NCBI GenBank assembly: GCA_016786765.1
Contig: JAEUUZ010000022.1
Location: forward strand, 1 to 34,442
DNA from: Chitinophagales bacterium
GTDB taxonomy: Bacteria; Bacteroidota; Bacteroidia; Chitinophagales; LD1
Reading direction: 5' to 3'
Length of the DNA: 34,442 nt
A program made the position numbers and the translations under genes. Below the pieces are notes generated by a model. That model was not told where the DNA came from. It worked only from the letters and a program-made list of their open reading frames with translations, and searched no databases. Within the stretch, counting starts at the first letter, position 1; every line of letters starts with the position of its first letter. Below are positions 14,926 through 23,774 of the stretch, in pieces.

Positions 14926-15276
14926 ATGAAGCGTATAATATCGGTTGTATTTATCTTTTTTACCTTGTCTGCATTCGCACAAACGGGCGGCTTTGATTTT
15001 AAAATTCCGGTGCGAAATGTAAAAGGTGTGGTTAAGAAACTCAATAGCGAACTCACCGTTATCGAGTTAGTGAAAAATGCCAATAAGCGTTATGTTGCCT
15101 CAAACCTACCGGATGAATTTAAAAAGGACGGCTTGCATGTTACTTTAAGTGGTTTGGAAGCTCCAATTCCTCCCTATATCCGAATGGCAGGTACACCCAT
15201 CAAATTGAAAAGTATAAAAGTGACTACCAAAGAACAGAAGTCATTCAAATTGACCAAAAAGAAATATAAACTCTAA
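14926..15276 (+). CDS. Small secreted protein, diverged paralog 4, upstream of gldA
   Basis: The 116-residue product has a signal peptide (VVFIFFTLSAFAQ) and a basic, beta-rich mature part. It retains the core motif as NLPDEFKKDGLHVTLSGLEA, but the rest (PPYIRMAGTPIKLKSIKV) is unlike paralogs 1-3. The C-terminus is very lysine-rich (KLTKKKYKL). The G-P segment RMAGTPIKL is reminiscent of small exported Bacteroidota proteins seen elsewhere, but I cannot name a family. The stop codon lies only 3 bp before the gldA start, so the two are almost certainly co-transcribed. Whether it takes part in gliding is not shown. Confidence 0.72.
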   Translation: MKRIISVVFIFFTLSAFAQTGGFDFKIPVRNVKGVVKKLNSELTVIELVKNANKRYVASNLPDEFKKDGLHVTLSGLEAPIPPYIRMAGTPIKLKSIKVTTKEQKSFKLTKKKYKL

Positions 15277-15279
15277 GGC

Positions 15280-16194
15280 ATGTCTATCGAAGTTAAGCAT
15301 TTGACTAAAGTATATGGTTCGCAGTATGCGTTAAACGATATTTCTTTCGAAGCCCACAAGGGTCAGGTTTTGGGTTTTCTAGGTCCGAATGGTGCAGGGA
15401 AGTCAACTACAATGAAAATTTTAACGGGCTTTATACCGCAAACTACAGGCGAGGCTATTGTGTGCGGACAAAACGTAGAAGCTCATCCGCTGGAAATCCG
15501 CAGAATGATTGGTTATTTACCGGAGAGTAATCCCTTGTATTTCGATATGTATGTTACCGAGTATTTAGAATTTTCAGCACGCATCCATCAATTGGGCGAT
15601 AAAACAAAAAGTAGAATTGACGAAATGTTGGAACGCACCGGGTTAACTGCAGAGCGCAGTAAAACAATTCGTCAACTATCGAAAGGGTACAAACAACGTG
15701 TGGGCTTAGCTCAAGCAATGTTACACGACCCGAAAGTGTTGATTTTAGATGAACCTACTTCCGGTTTGGATCCGAATCAATTAGTGGAAATTCGTTCGTT
15801 GATTAAGCAATTAGGGAAAGACAAAACGGTGGTGTTTTCTTCACACATTTTGCAAGAAGTACAAGCCATTGCTGATCGAATTGTGATTATCAATAAAGGC
15901 AAATTAGTAGCCGATGATACTGCTTCCGCACTTCAAGATAAATTACAGAACCAAACCATTGTGAAAGTAGAGTTCAAACAATCGATTACAAATGCACAAT
16001 TGGAGCAAATCAAAGGTGTGAAGTCTTTTTCAAAATTGAATGATGGGCGATGGAGTGTAGTATCAAATGGTGAAACCGACTTACGTGAATCTGTTTTCGA
16101 ATTCGCCAAGCAAAAGGATTTAACGTTATTACATTTAGAAAAGGAAGCTTATAGTTTAGAAGAGGTATTTAAGCAGTTAACGACTTCTAAATAA
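15280..16194 (+). CDS. gldA: Gliding-motility-type ABC transporter ATP-binding subunit
   Basis: The 304-residue ATPase has Walker A GPNGAGKST (35-43), a Q-loop region near GYLPESNPLYFDMYVTEYL, the signature LSKGYKQR (133-140), Walker B LILDEPTSGLDPNQLVEI (from 154) and the switch His in FSSHILQEVQ. The phrases IGYLPESNPLYFDMYV and DEPTSGLDPNQLVEIR are characteristic of GldA, which in Flavobacterium works with the permeases GldF and GldG in gliding. Those permeases are not next to it here, so a role in another ABC-2 transporter remains possible. The C-terminal 90 residues form the usual accessory domain. The gene ends 1 bp from the convergent permease gene, with no terminator between them. Confidence 0.8.
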   Translation: MSIEVKHLTKVYGSQYALNDISFEAHKGQVLGFLGPNGAGKSTTMKILTGFIPQTTGEAIVCGQNVEAHPLEIRRMIGYLPESNPLYFDMYVTEYLEFSARIHQLGDKTKSRIDEMLERTGLTAERSKTIRQLSKGYKQRVGLAQAMLHDPKVLILDEPTSGLDPNQLVEIRSLIKQLGKDKTVVFSSHILQEVQAIADRIVIINKGKLVADDTASALQDKLQNQTIVKVEFKQSITNAQLEQIKGVKSFSKLNDGRWSVVSNGETDLRESVFEFAKQKDLTLLHLEKEAYSLEEVFKQLTTSK

Positions 16195-16195
16195 G

Positions 16196-17422
16196 TCACA
16201 ACTTAAACTCCATATTTCCTTTTGTTGCTCTGCGCGAGGGAATAAACGATGCCAAGCCGGATATCACTACTACCGTGAAAAAGGCCAGCACTACATCGCT
16301 GAATTTCAAAATCACCGGATACGCATCTACTACAAAAGTACTGCCCGATGTACCTAATTTTACAAAACCGTATTTCATTTGCAATAGGCAGATGGAAATG
16401 GCAATCAAAATGCCTATTCCTGCGCCAATCAATGCTGATAGTATCCCTTCCATGACAAAAATAAACTGAATATCCCTTTCTGTTGCTCCCATGGTTTTTA
16501 AGATGGAAATGTCTTTTCGTTTCTCTAATACAATCATCAACAACGAACCAATAATATTGAACGAAACAATGAGCATAATAAAGCTGAGAATGGCATAAAC
16601 GGCCCAGCGTTCAATTTGCATGATTCTGTATAGGGTTTCTTTTTGCTCGTATTTTGTTTTGACTTGATATTCGTTGCCTAATGCAGCTTGTACCATTTTT
16701 TTTGCTGCTTTGGGGTCGATATCTTTTTTGAGTTTAAGTTCCAATGCCGATAACTGCTGCTCTTCACCCATCAGCTTCTGCATAAATTCAAGGGATACAA
16801 ACAAATACTTCCCGTCAAATTCCTGCTGAATAGAAAACATCCCTGTGGGAATAACTGATGCCGTATAAAATGCATCATCCGGTGAAAGTGAAGAACCACT
16901 GCCGTTTCGAGGTACATTGATAACGAGCGGCTCTGTAAATCCTTTAATGTTCAAACTCAAAGCATCGCAAATGTTAGCGCCTATAACTGTTCCGTCATAA
17001 TCTCCTTTTTTTAGGGAAAAGGAACCTTCTTTTACCTTTTCATTGAGCGATGTTACTGTCAAGTAATTATTGTCAACCCCTTTAACCGTGGCGATATAAT
17101 CTTTACCGGCATACTGTAAGTAGGCATTTTCTTCCAAGGTTGCAGATATGGTTTCCACTGTTCCGGTCTTATGGATAGTATTGCGCACTGCATCTGTATC
17201 TTGAAAAAATTTCCCGGAAGCAGTGGTAATCTGCAATTCAGGATAAAAAGAATTATATAAAGAAACAACTAACCCTTCAAAACCATTAAAAACACTAAGT
17301 ACTACCACCAACGCAAAGGCACCTACACCCATACCCAACATCGATACCCATGTCACCAAATTGATAGCATTGGTCGATTTTTTGGAAAACAAATATCGGA
17401 AGGCAATACGCAGCTTGTACAT
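16196..17422 (-). CDS. LolC/LolE-like ABC transporter permease (FtsX/MacB type)
   Basis: The 408-residue protein opens with the family N-terminus (RIAFRYLFSKKSTNAINLVTWVS, in part), a first membrane helix (about 27-50), a large MacB-type periplasmic domain (about 50-270), and three C-terminal membrane helices (about 273-297, 322-345 and 375-398). It ends with the FtsX signature region IPSRRATKG. LolC/E proteins extract lipoproteins from the inner membrane together with the ATPase LolD, which is not nearby. Other FtsX-type exporters have the same shape, so no symbol is given. The start codon overlaps the stop of rbfA by one base (TAATG), an arrangement I recall from other Bacteroidota. Confidence 0.85.
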   Translation of the reverse strand: MYKLRIAFRYLFSKKSTNAINLVTWVSMLGMGVGAFALVVVLSVFNGFEGLVVSLYNSFYPELQITTASGKFFQDTDAVRNTIHKTGTVETISATLEENAYLQYAGKDYIATVKGVDNNYLTVTSLNEKVKEGSFSLKKGDYDGTVIGANICDALSLNIKGFTEPLVINVPRNGSGSSLSPDDAFYTASVIPTGMFSIQQEFDGKYLFVSLEFMQKLMGEEQQLSALELKLKKDIDPKAAKKMVQAALGNEYQVKTKYEQKETLYRIMQIERWAVYAILSFIMLIVSFNIIGSLLMIVLEKRKDISILKTMGATERDIQFIFVMEGILSALIGAGIGILIAISICLLQMKYGFVKLGTSGSTFVVDAYPVILKFSDVVLAFFTVVVISGLASFIPSRRATKGNMEFKL

Positions 17423-17793
17423 TAGCTATTCTTGGCTATTTTCTCGTCTTCTTCGTGAATTTTTTTGAACAACTCTTCAATTTTAAAGAGTTCATCGAGG
17501 GTTTCATCTAAATAGAATTCAAATTCGGGCATTTTTCGCAAATCCTTAATCTTAGCTACAATCAAACGTTTCAAATTTGGTTTTGCCTCGTTTAACATGC
17601 CTAAAACAGCATCTTTCTGATCGGTATTGTAGATGCTGAAATAAAAACGGGCTAAGGATAAGTCGGTGGTTACTTTCACATTCGTTACAGACACCAACGC
17701 ACTTCCGTAAATGCCTTTCCCTTCGCGCATCAGAATTTCGGTGATGACTTCTTTCATCAACGAGCCTATCTTATTTTGTCTTCGATTGTCCAT
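17422..17793 (-). CDS. rbfA: Ribosome-binding factor A
   Basis: RbfA is a small KH-fold protein that binds the 30S subunit and helps mature the 5' end of 16S rRNA. The 123 residues begin with the typical DNRRQNKIGSLMKEVITEIL and contain SVTNVKVTTDLSLARFYFSI followed by LKRLIVAKIKDLRKMPEFEF, the conserved core, then DETLDELFKIEELFKKI. The tail is acidic and lysine-rich. The gene lies first in a pair with the LolC/E-like permease, with stop and start codons overlapping by one base. The ABC exporter on the other strand starts 155 bp away, so the intergenic region holds divergent promoters. Confidence 0.93.
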   Translation of the reverse strand: MDNRRQNKIGSLMKEVITEILMREGKGIYGSALVSVTNVKVTTDLSLARFYFSIYNTDQKDAVLGMLNEAKPNLKRLIVAKIKDLRKMPEFEFYLDETLDELFKIEELFKKIHEEDEKIAKNS

Positions 17794-17947
17794 AACGTAC
17801 TTTTCGCAAACCTACATAAAATTATGGGTAACTTGGAAAGCCAAAATGAGAACGGATAACCATACATCTAAAGGTTTTCGTATTTTGCGCCTCCAACATT
17901 GGGAACAATAAAAACAGCATTTTTCGTTTATTCATTTTTGAAGCCAC

Positions 17948-19771
17948 ATGAAAAGTCCTTTTAAACGCATTATTTACTACTTACGACATAATTTGGGCTA
18001 TGCGTTTTTGAATCTGTTTTTCAATGTGCTTTCTGCCTTTTTTTCTATGTTTTCGGTGGTCATGGTTATTCCTTTGCTGCAGTTACTTTTCGGACAAGTG
18101 CCTGATGTAACTGAAAAACCCGAATTTCAATGGAACGCCACATCTGTTCTTGATTTAATAAAATACAATCTTAGCCAACAGATGCATCAAAACGGAGTAG
18201 CCCATGCGTTGATGTTGGTTTGTATAGCAGTAGTAGTCATTATTTTTATCAAAAATGTTTGTCGCTATTTGGCATTACGTGCCCTAGCTCCCATACGCAA
18301 CGGGGTTTTACGCGATATTCGCAACGAGTTGTACGAGAAACTAGTTGTGCTCTCCTTATCGTTTTATCAAAAAGAGAAGAAAGGCGATTTGATTTCCCGG
18401 ATCACAAACGATGTGAAAGCCATTGAAATGGGCGTTATCAGTATGTTGGAAGTGAGCGTTCGTGAACCCATTAATATTATCCTTTCTTTGGTGTGGATGT
18501 TGATGATTAGCGCCAAGCTTACCTTATTTGTGTTTGTGATGTTGGCTGTAACTGGTGGTATTATTGGAAAGATTGGCAAAAGCTTAAAACGCAGTTCCTT
18601 CGACATTCAAAGCACTATGGGGCAAATGATTGCCTTGATTGAAGAAACCATTTCGGGCTTGAAAATCATTCAAGCGTTTAATGCCCGCGATTACAAAAAG
18701 GGACAGTTTGCTGAGCTGAATCGCAGCATTTACGAGCAATCAAACGTTATTAATATGCGTTACGAATTATCATCTCCGCTCACAGAGTTTTTGTCGATTT
18801 GTGTATTTAGCGCTGTGCTTTGGTTTGGGGGGGTATTGGTGTTTCATAAAGAGCTCGATGCTTCTACTTTCATTGGCTTCATTGCCATGTTTTCGTTACT
18901 TATTCAGCCGGCTAAGAGTTTCTCCAATGCATTCTATAATATACGTATAGGTTTAGCCGCTGCCGATCGAGTGTTTGAAGTGATGGATGCGCCCGTTACC
19001 ATTCAAGATGCTCCAGATGCCCATGAAATAAAGAGCTTTGAGCATTCGATAAGCTATAACAATGTATCGTTTAGCTACCCAAATGGTGAAAAAAATGCGA
19101 TTAAAGAGTTTTCGTTAACGATACCGAAAGGCAAGCTGGTAGCTTTAGTTGGCGCATCAGGTGCCGGGAAATCAACACTTACAGACTTGTTGCTTCGTTT
19201 CTATGATGTACAATCGGGTGCTGTTGAGGTTGACGGACAAGATATTCGCTCACTAAGGCTGAATAGCTTGCGTTCATTGCTTTCTGTAGTGTCGCAAGAA
19301 CCGGTGTTGTTTAACGATACGGTCTATAATAATATTGTTTTTGGATGGCCAAACGCCACAAAGGAGAAGGTTGTAGAGGCTGCTCGAATTGCCAATGCAC
19401 TTGATTTTATCGAGAAATTGGAACATGGATTTCAAACGAATATTGGCGACAGAGGCATGCGACTCAGCGGTGGCGAGCGTCAGCGGCTTACCATCGCTCG
19501 GGCCATTTTGCGCAATCCTGCCATTTTAATCTTAGATGAAGCCACGTCTTCACTCGATTCCGAATCGGAAAAAGCAGTCCAAGCTGCATTAACAAATGCC
19601 ATGAAAAACCGCACAGTGATTGCCATTGCGCATCGTTTGTCGACCATCACACATGCCGATCAAATCGTTGTTTTAAGCGATGGTAAAATTGTTGAGTCGG
19701 GTACTCACGATTCTTTACTCCGGCAAAGTGGCGCCTACGCCAAAATGATCGAATTACAACAGTTTGTATAA
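17948..19771 (+). CDS. ABC exporter, permease fused to ATPase (MsbA-like)
   Basis: This 607-residue half-transporter has a membrane domain with six predicted helices (about 20-48, 86-112, 165-187, 189-210, 280-300 and 303-322) and an ATPase domain. Walker A is GASGAGKST (402-410), the Q-loop is VSQEPVLFNDTVYNN, the signature is LSGGERQR (506-513), Walker B is ILILDEATSSLD (526-537) and the switch is H562 in AHRLST. It would act as a homodimer exporting a lipid or other hydrophobic substrate. MsbA, which flips lipid A-core, is the closest familiar relative and fits the other LPS genes in the window, but a multidrug or peptide exporter cannot be excluded. No accessory gene is adjacent. Confidence 0.88.
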   Translation: MKSPFKRIIYYLRHNLGYAFLNLFFNVLSAFFSMFSVVMVIPLLQLLFGQVPDVTEKPEFQWNATSVLDLIKYNLSQQMHQNGVAHALMLVCIAVVVIIFIKNVCRYLALRALAPIRNGVLRDIRNELYEKLVVLSLSFYQKEKKGDLISRITNDVKAIEMGVISMLEVSVREPINIILSLVWMLMISAKLTLFVFVMLAVTGGIIGKIGKSLKRSSFDIQSTMGQMIALIEETISGLKIIQAFNARDYKKGQFAELNRSIYEQSNVINMRYELSSPLTEFLSICVFSAVLWFGGVLVFHKELDASTFIGFIAMFSLLIQPAKSFSNAFYNIRIGLAAADRVFEVMDAPVTIQDAPDAHEIKSFEHSISYNNVSFSYPNGEKNAIKEFSLTIPKGKLVALVGASGAGKSTLTDLLLRFYDVQSGAVEVDGQDIRSLRLNSLRSLLSVVSQEPVLFNDTVYNNIVFGWPNATKEKVVEAARIANALDFIEKLEHGFQTNIGDRGMRLSGGERQRLTIARAILRNPAILILDEATSSLDSESEKAVQAALTNAMKNRTVIAIAHRLSTITHADQIVVLSDGKIVESGTHDSLLRQSGAYAKMIELQQFV

Positions 19772-19788
19772 GCGTTTTTCTTTATGTG

Positions 19789-19812
19789 ATTTTCTTTTCA
19801 TTGAAAGAAAAT
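19789..19812 (+). terminator. Weak terminator after the ABC exporter
   Basis: ATTTTCTTT (19789-19797) pairs with AAAGAAAAT (19804-19812). The stem is AT-rich; a T run follows at about 19821. Confidence 0.35.
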
Positions 19813-19904
19813 AGGCGTTTATTTTTCCAAATGTTAAGAGGATTTAAAGAAAAAATCGTTTGCCGATAATTGACGTGCGTTCATACTATTTCTCGCTGAA
19901 GCAC

Positions 19905-19936
19905 TTGCACTTGTGCTGTCTGTTGAACTATATTTG
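19905..19936 (+). promoter_or_regulatory. Promoter, Bacteroidota type, upstream of 20045
   Basis: TTG (19905-19907), 21 bp, and TATATTTG (19929-19936) match the -33/-7 consensus. The predicted start is near 19943, leaving a leader of about 100 nt before the ATG at 20045. Confidence 0.5.
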
Positions 19937-20044
19937 CATCAGCATTCGGATAGAAATAGGGGATGAGCGGTGAACATCCGAGTGTAGCAAAGCAGAGTAC
20001 AACTCTCCTCGCGGTTAGATTTTTCAAATTCAAAATATATATCT

Positions 20045-20512
20045 ATGAAAAAGTATGTAGCGACCCTTTTGGTAGCGTTGGTGGGGTTAACAGTAAACGC
20101 ACAAAATTCTTTTAACGGCAAATTGGTGCCTGCAACACAAGCTGTATTGAATACAGTGGTGACCAACCCAAATGTAATCATCATTACTGGGAAATTATTA
20201 AACGCAGCAACTAGCAATCCTATTACGGATGCGAATGTGAAACTGTCGAATGTAAGCAAAGGCTTGCTCAACGCAGCTGTTGACAAAAATGGCAATTTCG
20301 CGCTAGCCCTTGATAAGGACTTGATTACTGCCAGTACAGCACTAACATTCAAAATCGAAGGCTATGAAGATTTCTCCGTGAAAAAAATCAAACGTAATCA
20401 AGCGTATGTAGATATGGATATTCGTTTGTTGCCTGATGAGTCGAAACAGCCAACTATAGTGAAATATGTATTGAACGATGATCCATACAATACACTTGTT
20501 ATCAAATTCTAA
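20045..20512 (+). CDS. Secreted CarboxypepD_reg-like domain protein
   Basis: The 155-residue protein has a signal peptide (MKKYVATLLVALVGLTVNA, cleavage near 19-20). The mature part contains one Ig-like/CarboxypepD_reg-like domain, visible as IITGKLLNAATSNPITDANV, then DKNGNFALAL and LTFKIEGYEDFSVKKI, which is the typical pattern GxxxxxxxxxPxxxAxV followed by G-F and a G-Y turn. Such domains often sit in front of TonB-dependent receptors; here it stands alone, so it may be a small surface or periplasmic protein. The function is unknown. It has its own promoter and terminator and is therefore a single-gene transcript. Confidence 0.75.
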   Translation: MKKYVATLLVALVGLTVNAQNSFNGKLVPATQAVLNTVVTNPNVIIITGKLLNAATSNPITDANVKLSNVSKGLLNAAVDKNGNFALALDKDLITASTALTFKIEGYEDFSVKKIKRNQAYVDMDIRLLPDESKQPTIVKYVLNDDPYNTLVIKF

Positions 20513-20537
20513 TAAATTTTTGTTTTAGGGTTAAACG

Positions 20538-20575
20538 AATGAGGCTTCTGTAAAAGGAAGCCTTATTTGTTTTTA
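20538..20575. terminator. Bidirectional terminator between 20045 and 20563 genes
   Basis: AATGAGGCTTC (20538-20548) pairs with GAAGCCTTATT (20557-20567) through one G.T pair, followed by a T-rich tail. It serves both convergent genes; its right end overlaps the 3' end of the minus-strand gene. Confidence 0.75.
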
Positions 20576-20766
20576 TTGCGTTCTTCCAAAAATTTTCGTT
20601 GCGACTTAATATTGTGATAAATTAAGGCCGAAAAAATGGCACACATAAATGCAATATATACTTGACTCGTAAGTGCTTGCTTCGTAAATAAGAAATAAAT
20701 TCCAAGTCCAAATGCAGCAACAATTGCAGCAAGCCAGGCTTTTTCCAATAGTTGTAAGAACTTCAT
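20563..20766 (-). CDS. Small membrane protein, two membrane segments
   Basis: The 67-residue product has two predicted membrane helices (about 10-28, WLAAIVAAFGLGIYFLF, and 36-52, VYIAFMCAIFSALIYH) and a basic C-terminal tail (KSQRKFLEERNKNK). I do not recognise the family. I chose the ATG at 20766; the longer reading starts with GTG inside the neighbouring cysteine-cluster gene and adds an unrelated polar segment. It follows that gene by 26 bp on the same strand, so the two are probably co-transcribed. Confidence 0.6.
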   Translation of the reverse strand: MKFLQLLEKAWLAAIVAAFGLGIYFLFTKQALTSQVYIAFMCAIFSALIYHNIKSQRKFLEERNKNK

Positions 20767-20792
20767 GTTTCGGTTTGAATAAAATGAATGAA

Positions 20793-21284
20793 TTATAAAT
20801 CTAGATTTCTCAATTTTTCCATCACCACATTCACAGCCGGACAAACAGCGGTGTTTTGCAATGTTGTGTTGGGGTACTTAAAGAAATGACCGGAATCGGT
20901 ATACGGATAATTGGCACAATCTCCTGGTCGCACTTCGTAAATTTCACATTCGTTGTTGTCTTGCAAAAAAGGGCAAGGACTGCGATGTACCACATAATCG
21001 CCATCGTTATCTAACCGCAAATAGGTTTCAATAAATTGCGATTCTTTCATGCCCAAAAACTTTGAAATACGCTTTAAATCGGGCGTTTTGAAACGAGGAG
21101 AAATACTTTTACAACAGTTTCCACAGTCCAAACAATTTACTTGCGCAAAGGCTTCTTCATGCGCATCGGGTAGATATTTTTCTAATCCTTTTTTGTGTTT
21201 AATTCGCTTAAACATTTGCGTGTTCTGCTTTTGAAATTCCTTTCCCCGAATCAGTATTTCCGATATGTATTTTGCAAGTTCCAA
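20793..21284 (-). CDS. YkgJ-type cysteine-cluster protein
   Basis: The 163-residue protein carries the metal-binding cysteine pattern of the YkgJ/zinc- or iron-chelating family: CLDCGNCC (51-58), SPCPFLQDNNECEIYEVRPG with two more Cys, then DCANYPYTD and CPAV. The family is thought to bind Zn or Fe-S, but its biochemical role is not established. The start is unusual. The full-length reading begins with TTG (21284), and no ATG exists upstream before an in-frame stop; the first ATG is at 21215. I keep the TTG start because the N-terminal segment (ISEILIRGKEFQKQN) looks like that of relatives I remember. Confidence 0.75.
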   Translation of the reverse strand: MELAKYISEILIRGKEFQKQNTQMFKRIKHKKGLEKYLPDAHEEAFAQVNCLDCGNCCKSISPRFKTPDLKRISKFLGMKESQFIETYLRLDNDGDYVVHRSPCPFLQDNNECEIYEVRPGDCANYPYTDSGHFFKYPNTTLQNTAVCPAVNVVMEKLRNLDL

Positions 21285-21349
21285 TGTGGTGAAATAAGTT
21301 TAACGAAAAGCGAATCTAATCTATCTGCCCGATATTCGGAATGGATACA

Positions 21350-22765
21350 CTAATTACATGCTTCACTTATCAATTTGGTGAGCAGGGAACGGTTCTTGTT
21401 ATTTTCCATTTCTTTTTGAATGCTTTCTTGTAATGTCTTCAGTTTCGTTTTTTGTGCTTTATCATCCGTAGTTTTGATTTTATAAAACCGATGAAACCAT
21501 TTGCAGGCTTGTGTTTCGTTGGCTACAATGCCGGTGTTGAATTGTTGGTGTTTTTCCAAGTTTTCCAATTCGCGAGTTGCCGATTCCAAATCGTTTGTTC
21601 TGAAAAAGTAATAGGAGAGGAGAATCCGCGCATAGAAAATGGTATATAGTTCTTTTGAATTTTTTAGCACTTCGTCAATGTAAGGATAAGCTAAGTCATA
21701 TTCTTTCCTGAAAATATGAATAATCGCTAAGTTGATTTTTAACCGAAATCTGTAGGCGCTTTTATTGATTTCATTTTCCGGTAATTGCCTGTACACATCA
21801 AATACCTGTTTAAACCGATTGGTATTGATAAGGTTGGTTGAATACGTTAACAAGAAAATCAATTGATAATCCGTTTCATCTTCTTTGAAATGGCGCTCAA
21901 AATAGCGGTTGAAATACAGATGCGCTTCTTCGTAACGTCCTTGTAGCGACAATTCTACGCCTAAGTTAAAAATCGAAGTGGCGATGTATCGTTTGTATTG
22001 CGGACGATGAACAAATCGATCCTCAGCAAATTTTAATATCTCGGCTACATAGGCAATTCTGCTTTCAACATTCGTTTCACTTGTAAATGCGTTGTTTGCT
22101 TTAATTAGGGGTGTATAAAACGATTTAGCCGTATTCGCTCGATTAAGGCTTTCACTGTCTATGTCGATAAGCGGTAATTTTAGTTTTGTGTAAACATTGT
22201 TCAAAAAGTGGTAATAATATTTAGAGGCCTCCATGCTTTCGTTTGCAGCAATGGCATTATACGCAATCACTTTATCTGCTGCAGCTTTCAAATCATCAAT
22301 ATTACTGGAGGATAATTGTTTAGTGAATAAAAAGCGAATTCTTATTTCATACAAAGCTTTCAAGCCTGCATAATCTTTGGATTCTTCTAGCAGTTGAACA
22401 TAGCGCAGCCATTCTTTTTCCAATAAATCAAAGGCTCTGCGTTTGTTTAACTCGTTCAGGAAATAGATAATGCTTTCAATATCATATTCCAATCTTAGTG
22501 CTTTTAAATGGCTTGAAATAATAGTAACCATAGCCTCATAAACTGCACTGATCTGGTTGCGCAGATATTGTTCGTGTTTTTCTTCAAAAGGTTTTCCAAA
22601 TACACTCCGATATACCTTGCCTTTTTGCGTTTTAAATTCGTCTTCAGTTAGTTTTTGTAAAGCATTAAATAAGGCCGCTTGCGTTTTGGAAGATAGTGTC
22701 AGTTGTGCTGCAATATGTTGGAGTTCCTTTTTAGTGAGACAGGACTTGAGTTCGAAAAACTTCAT
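21350..22765 (-). CDS. Hypothetical helical-repeat protein
   Basis: I do not recognise this 471-residue protein. It has no signal peptide or membrane segment and appears almost entirely alpha-helical. Segments such as ATSIFNLGVELSLQGRYEEA followed by HLYFNRYFERH, and a second block with LRINLAIIHIFRKEYDLAYP-like spacing, resemble TPR-type helical hairpins, suggesting a protein-interaction scaffold in the cytoplasm. The N-terminus (KFFELKSCLTKKELQHIAA) is amphipathic. It stands alone: 65 bp separate it from the cysteine-cluster gene and 152 bp from the divergent DUF4412 gene. Members of this type occur as single genes in Bacteroidota, but I cannot assign a function. Confidence 0.7.
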   Translation of the reverse strand: MKFFELKSCLTKKELQHIAAQLTLSSKTQAALFNALQKLTEDEFKTQKGKVYRSVFGKPFEEKHEQYLRNQISAVYEAMVTIISSHLKALRLEYDIESIIYFLNELNKRRAFDLLEKEWLRYVQLLEESKDYAGLKALYEIRIRFLFTKQLSSSNIDDLKAAADKVIAYNAIAANESMEASKYYYHFLNNVYTKLKLPLIDIDSESLNRANTAKSFYTPLIKANNAFTSETNVESRIAYVAEILKFAEDRFVHRPQYKRYIATSIFNLGVELSLQGRYEEAHLYFNRYFERHFKEDETDYQLIFLLTYSTNLINTNRFKQVFDVYRQLPENEINKSAYRFRLKINLAIIHIFRKEYDLAYPYIDEVLKNSKELYTIFYARILLSYYFFRTNDLESATRELENLEKHQQFNTGIVANETQACKWFHRFYKIKTTDDKAQKTKLKTLQESIQKEMENNKNRSLLTKLISEACN

Positions 22766-22917
22766 TTTAATTATTGATAATCAATGTTATAGGAAGATAA
22801 ATTAATTGAAAAGTGTTATAAATTTAATAATTCTTACTGAATAGGTATTCAAATTTTGTTTCAATTTGTATTTTAATCCTTTAGTAACGCTCATTTTTCA
22901 ATCTAAAAACTAAAGCA

Positions 22918-23688
22918 ATGAAGCAACTGTTTATTTTATTCATAGTCGTTTTTTTAACACGCACGAGTTTTGCGCAACGCTCCTACGTGCGCTCAGCAAT
23001 TGAACGCGATATCGAAAAGAAAAATGAAGAAAAATACGGGGAACCCGGTAAAGCTAAACTAAACAACTGGCTCGATAATGTGAATGATGTTACAGTACGC
23101 GAAAAATATGTTTTCACTCAATCCATTACCTATCAGCATAAGAAATTCCGCAACGGTAAGGAAACTGAGACCAACGAGTCGATTATTTATGCTAATGCAA
23201 AGGAATCGCTTGTAGCAGCTAAAATGGACGATAAGCGGAAAAACTTCATGGTACTGGATTTGAAATCGCACGCACAAATGATATTTGATAACGAGAAAAT
23301 GACTTTTATGGCTATCAATCAGAATGCATTTATGAGCAAACGAATGCAAGAAGAGGCTAATGCCGGAAAGGCACCCAATTCGCTATCGAATTTGAAAGCT
23401 ACCGGTAAAACGAAAACAATTTTGGGGTATACGTGTAAGCAGTTTCAAAAGCTTAATGATGAGGGGAAAGTAACAGAAGAGTATTGGGTGGCTACCATGG
23501 CTGATTTTAAGGGTATCAACTTTTTAAATCCGAATGCCGCTTTAAACGAGAATGTAGTATTGGAAAGTATTTCATATCGAAACGGACAAATCGTTTCGAG
23601 CTTTATAGCAACGGCCATTAACAAAAGTGAAACCTTTACGGTAGATACCAAGAAATATACCCGAAATTCGATGGAACATATGCGTTAA
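22918..23688 (+). CDS. Secreted DUF4412 protein
   Basis: The 256-residue protein has a signal peptide (MKQLFILFIVVFLTRTSFA). After a charged stretch rich in Glu/Lys it contains the DUF4412 region, recognisable by MVLDLKSHAQMIFDNEKMTF, then TGKTKTILGYTCKQF and EEYWVATMADF. Such domains belong to small exported beta-rich proteins distantly like LolA/outer-membrane lipoprotein carriers, but no activity is proven. It is likely periplasmic. Its upstream region (22766-22917) is shared with the divergent helical gene; I see no clear TAnnTTTG box. carA follows after 86 bp. Confidence 0.8.
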   Translation: MKQLFILFIVVFLTRTSFAQRSYVRSAIERDIEKKNEEKYGEPGKAKLNNWLDNVNDVTVREKYVFTQSITYQHKKFRNGKETETNESIIYANAKESLVAAKMDDKRKNFMVLDLKSHAQMIFDNEKMTFMAINQNAFMSKRMQEEANAGKAPNSLSNLKATGKTKTILGYTCKQFQKLNDEGKVTEEYWVATMADFKGINFLNPNAALNENVVLESISYRNGQIVSSFIATAINKSETFTVDTKKYTRNSMEHMR

Positions 23689-23774
23689 GTATCATTTCGT
23701 TGGTTGATAATTAGTGTATATCTCGCCCCACGCTATTGTGATTTTCTTTTATCTTTACATTCCAAAAAACAGGA

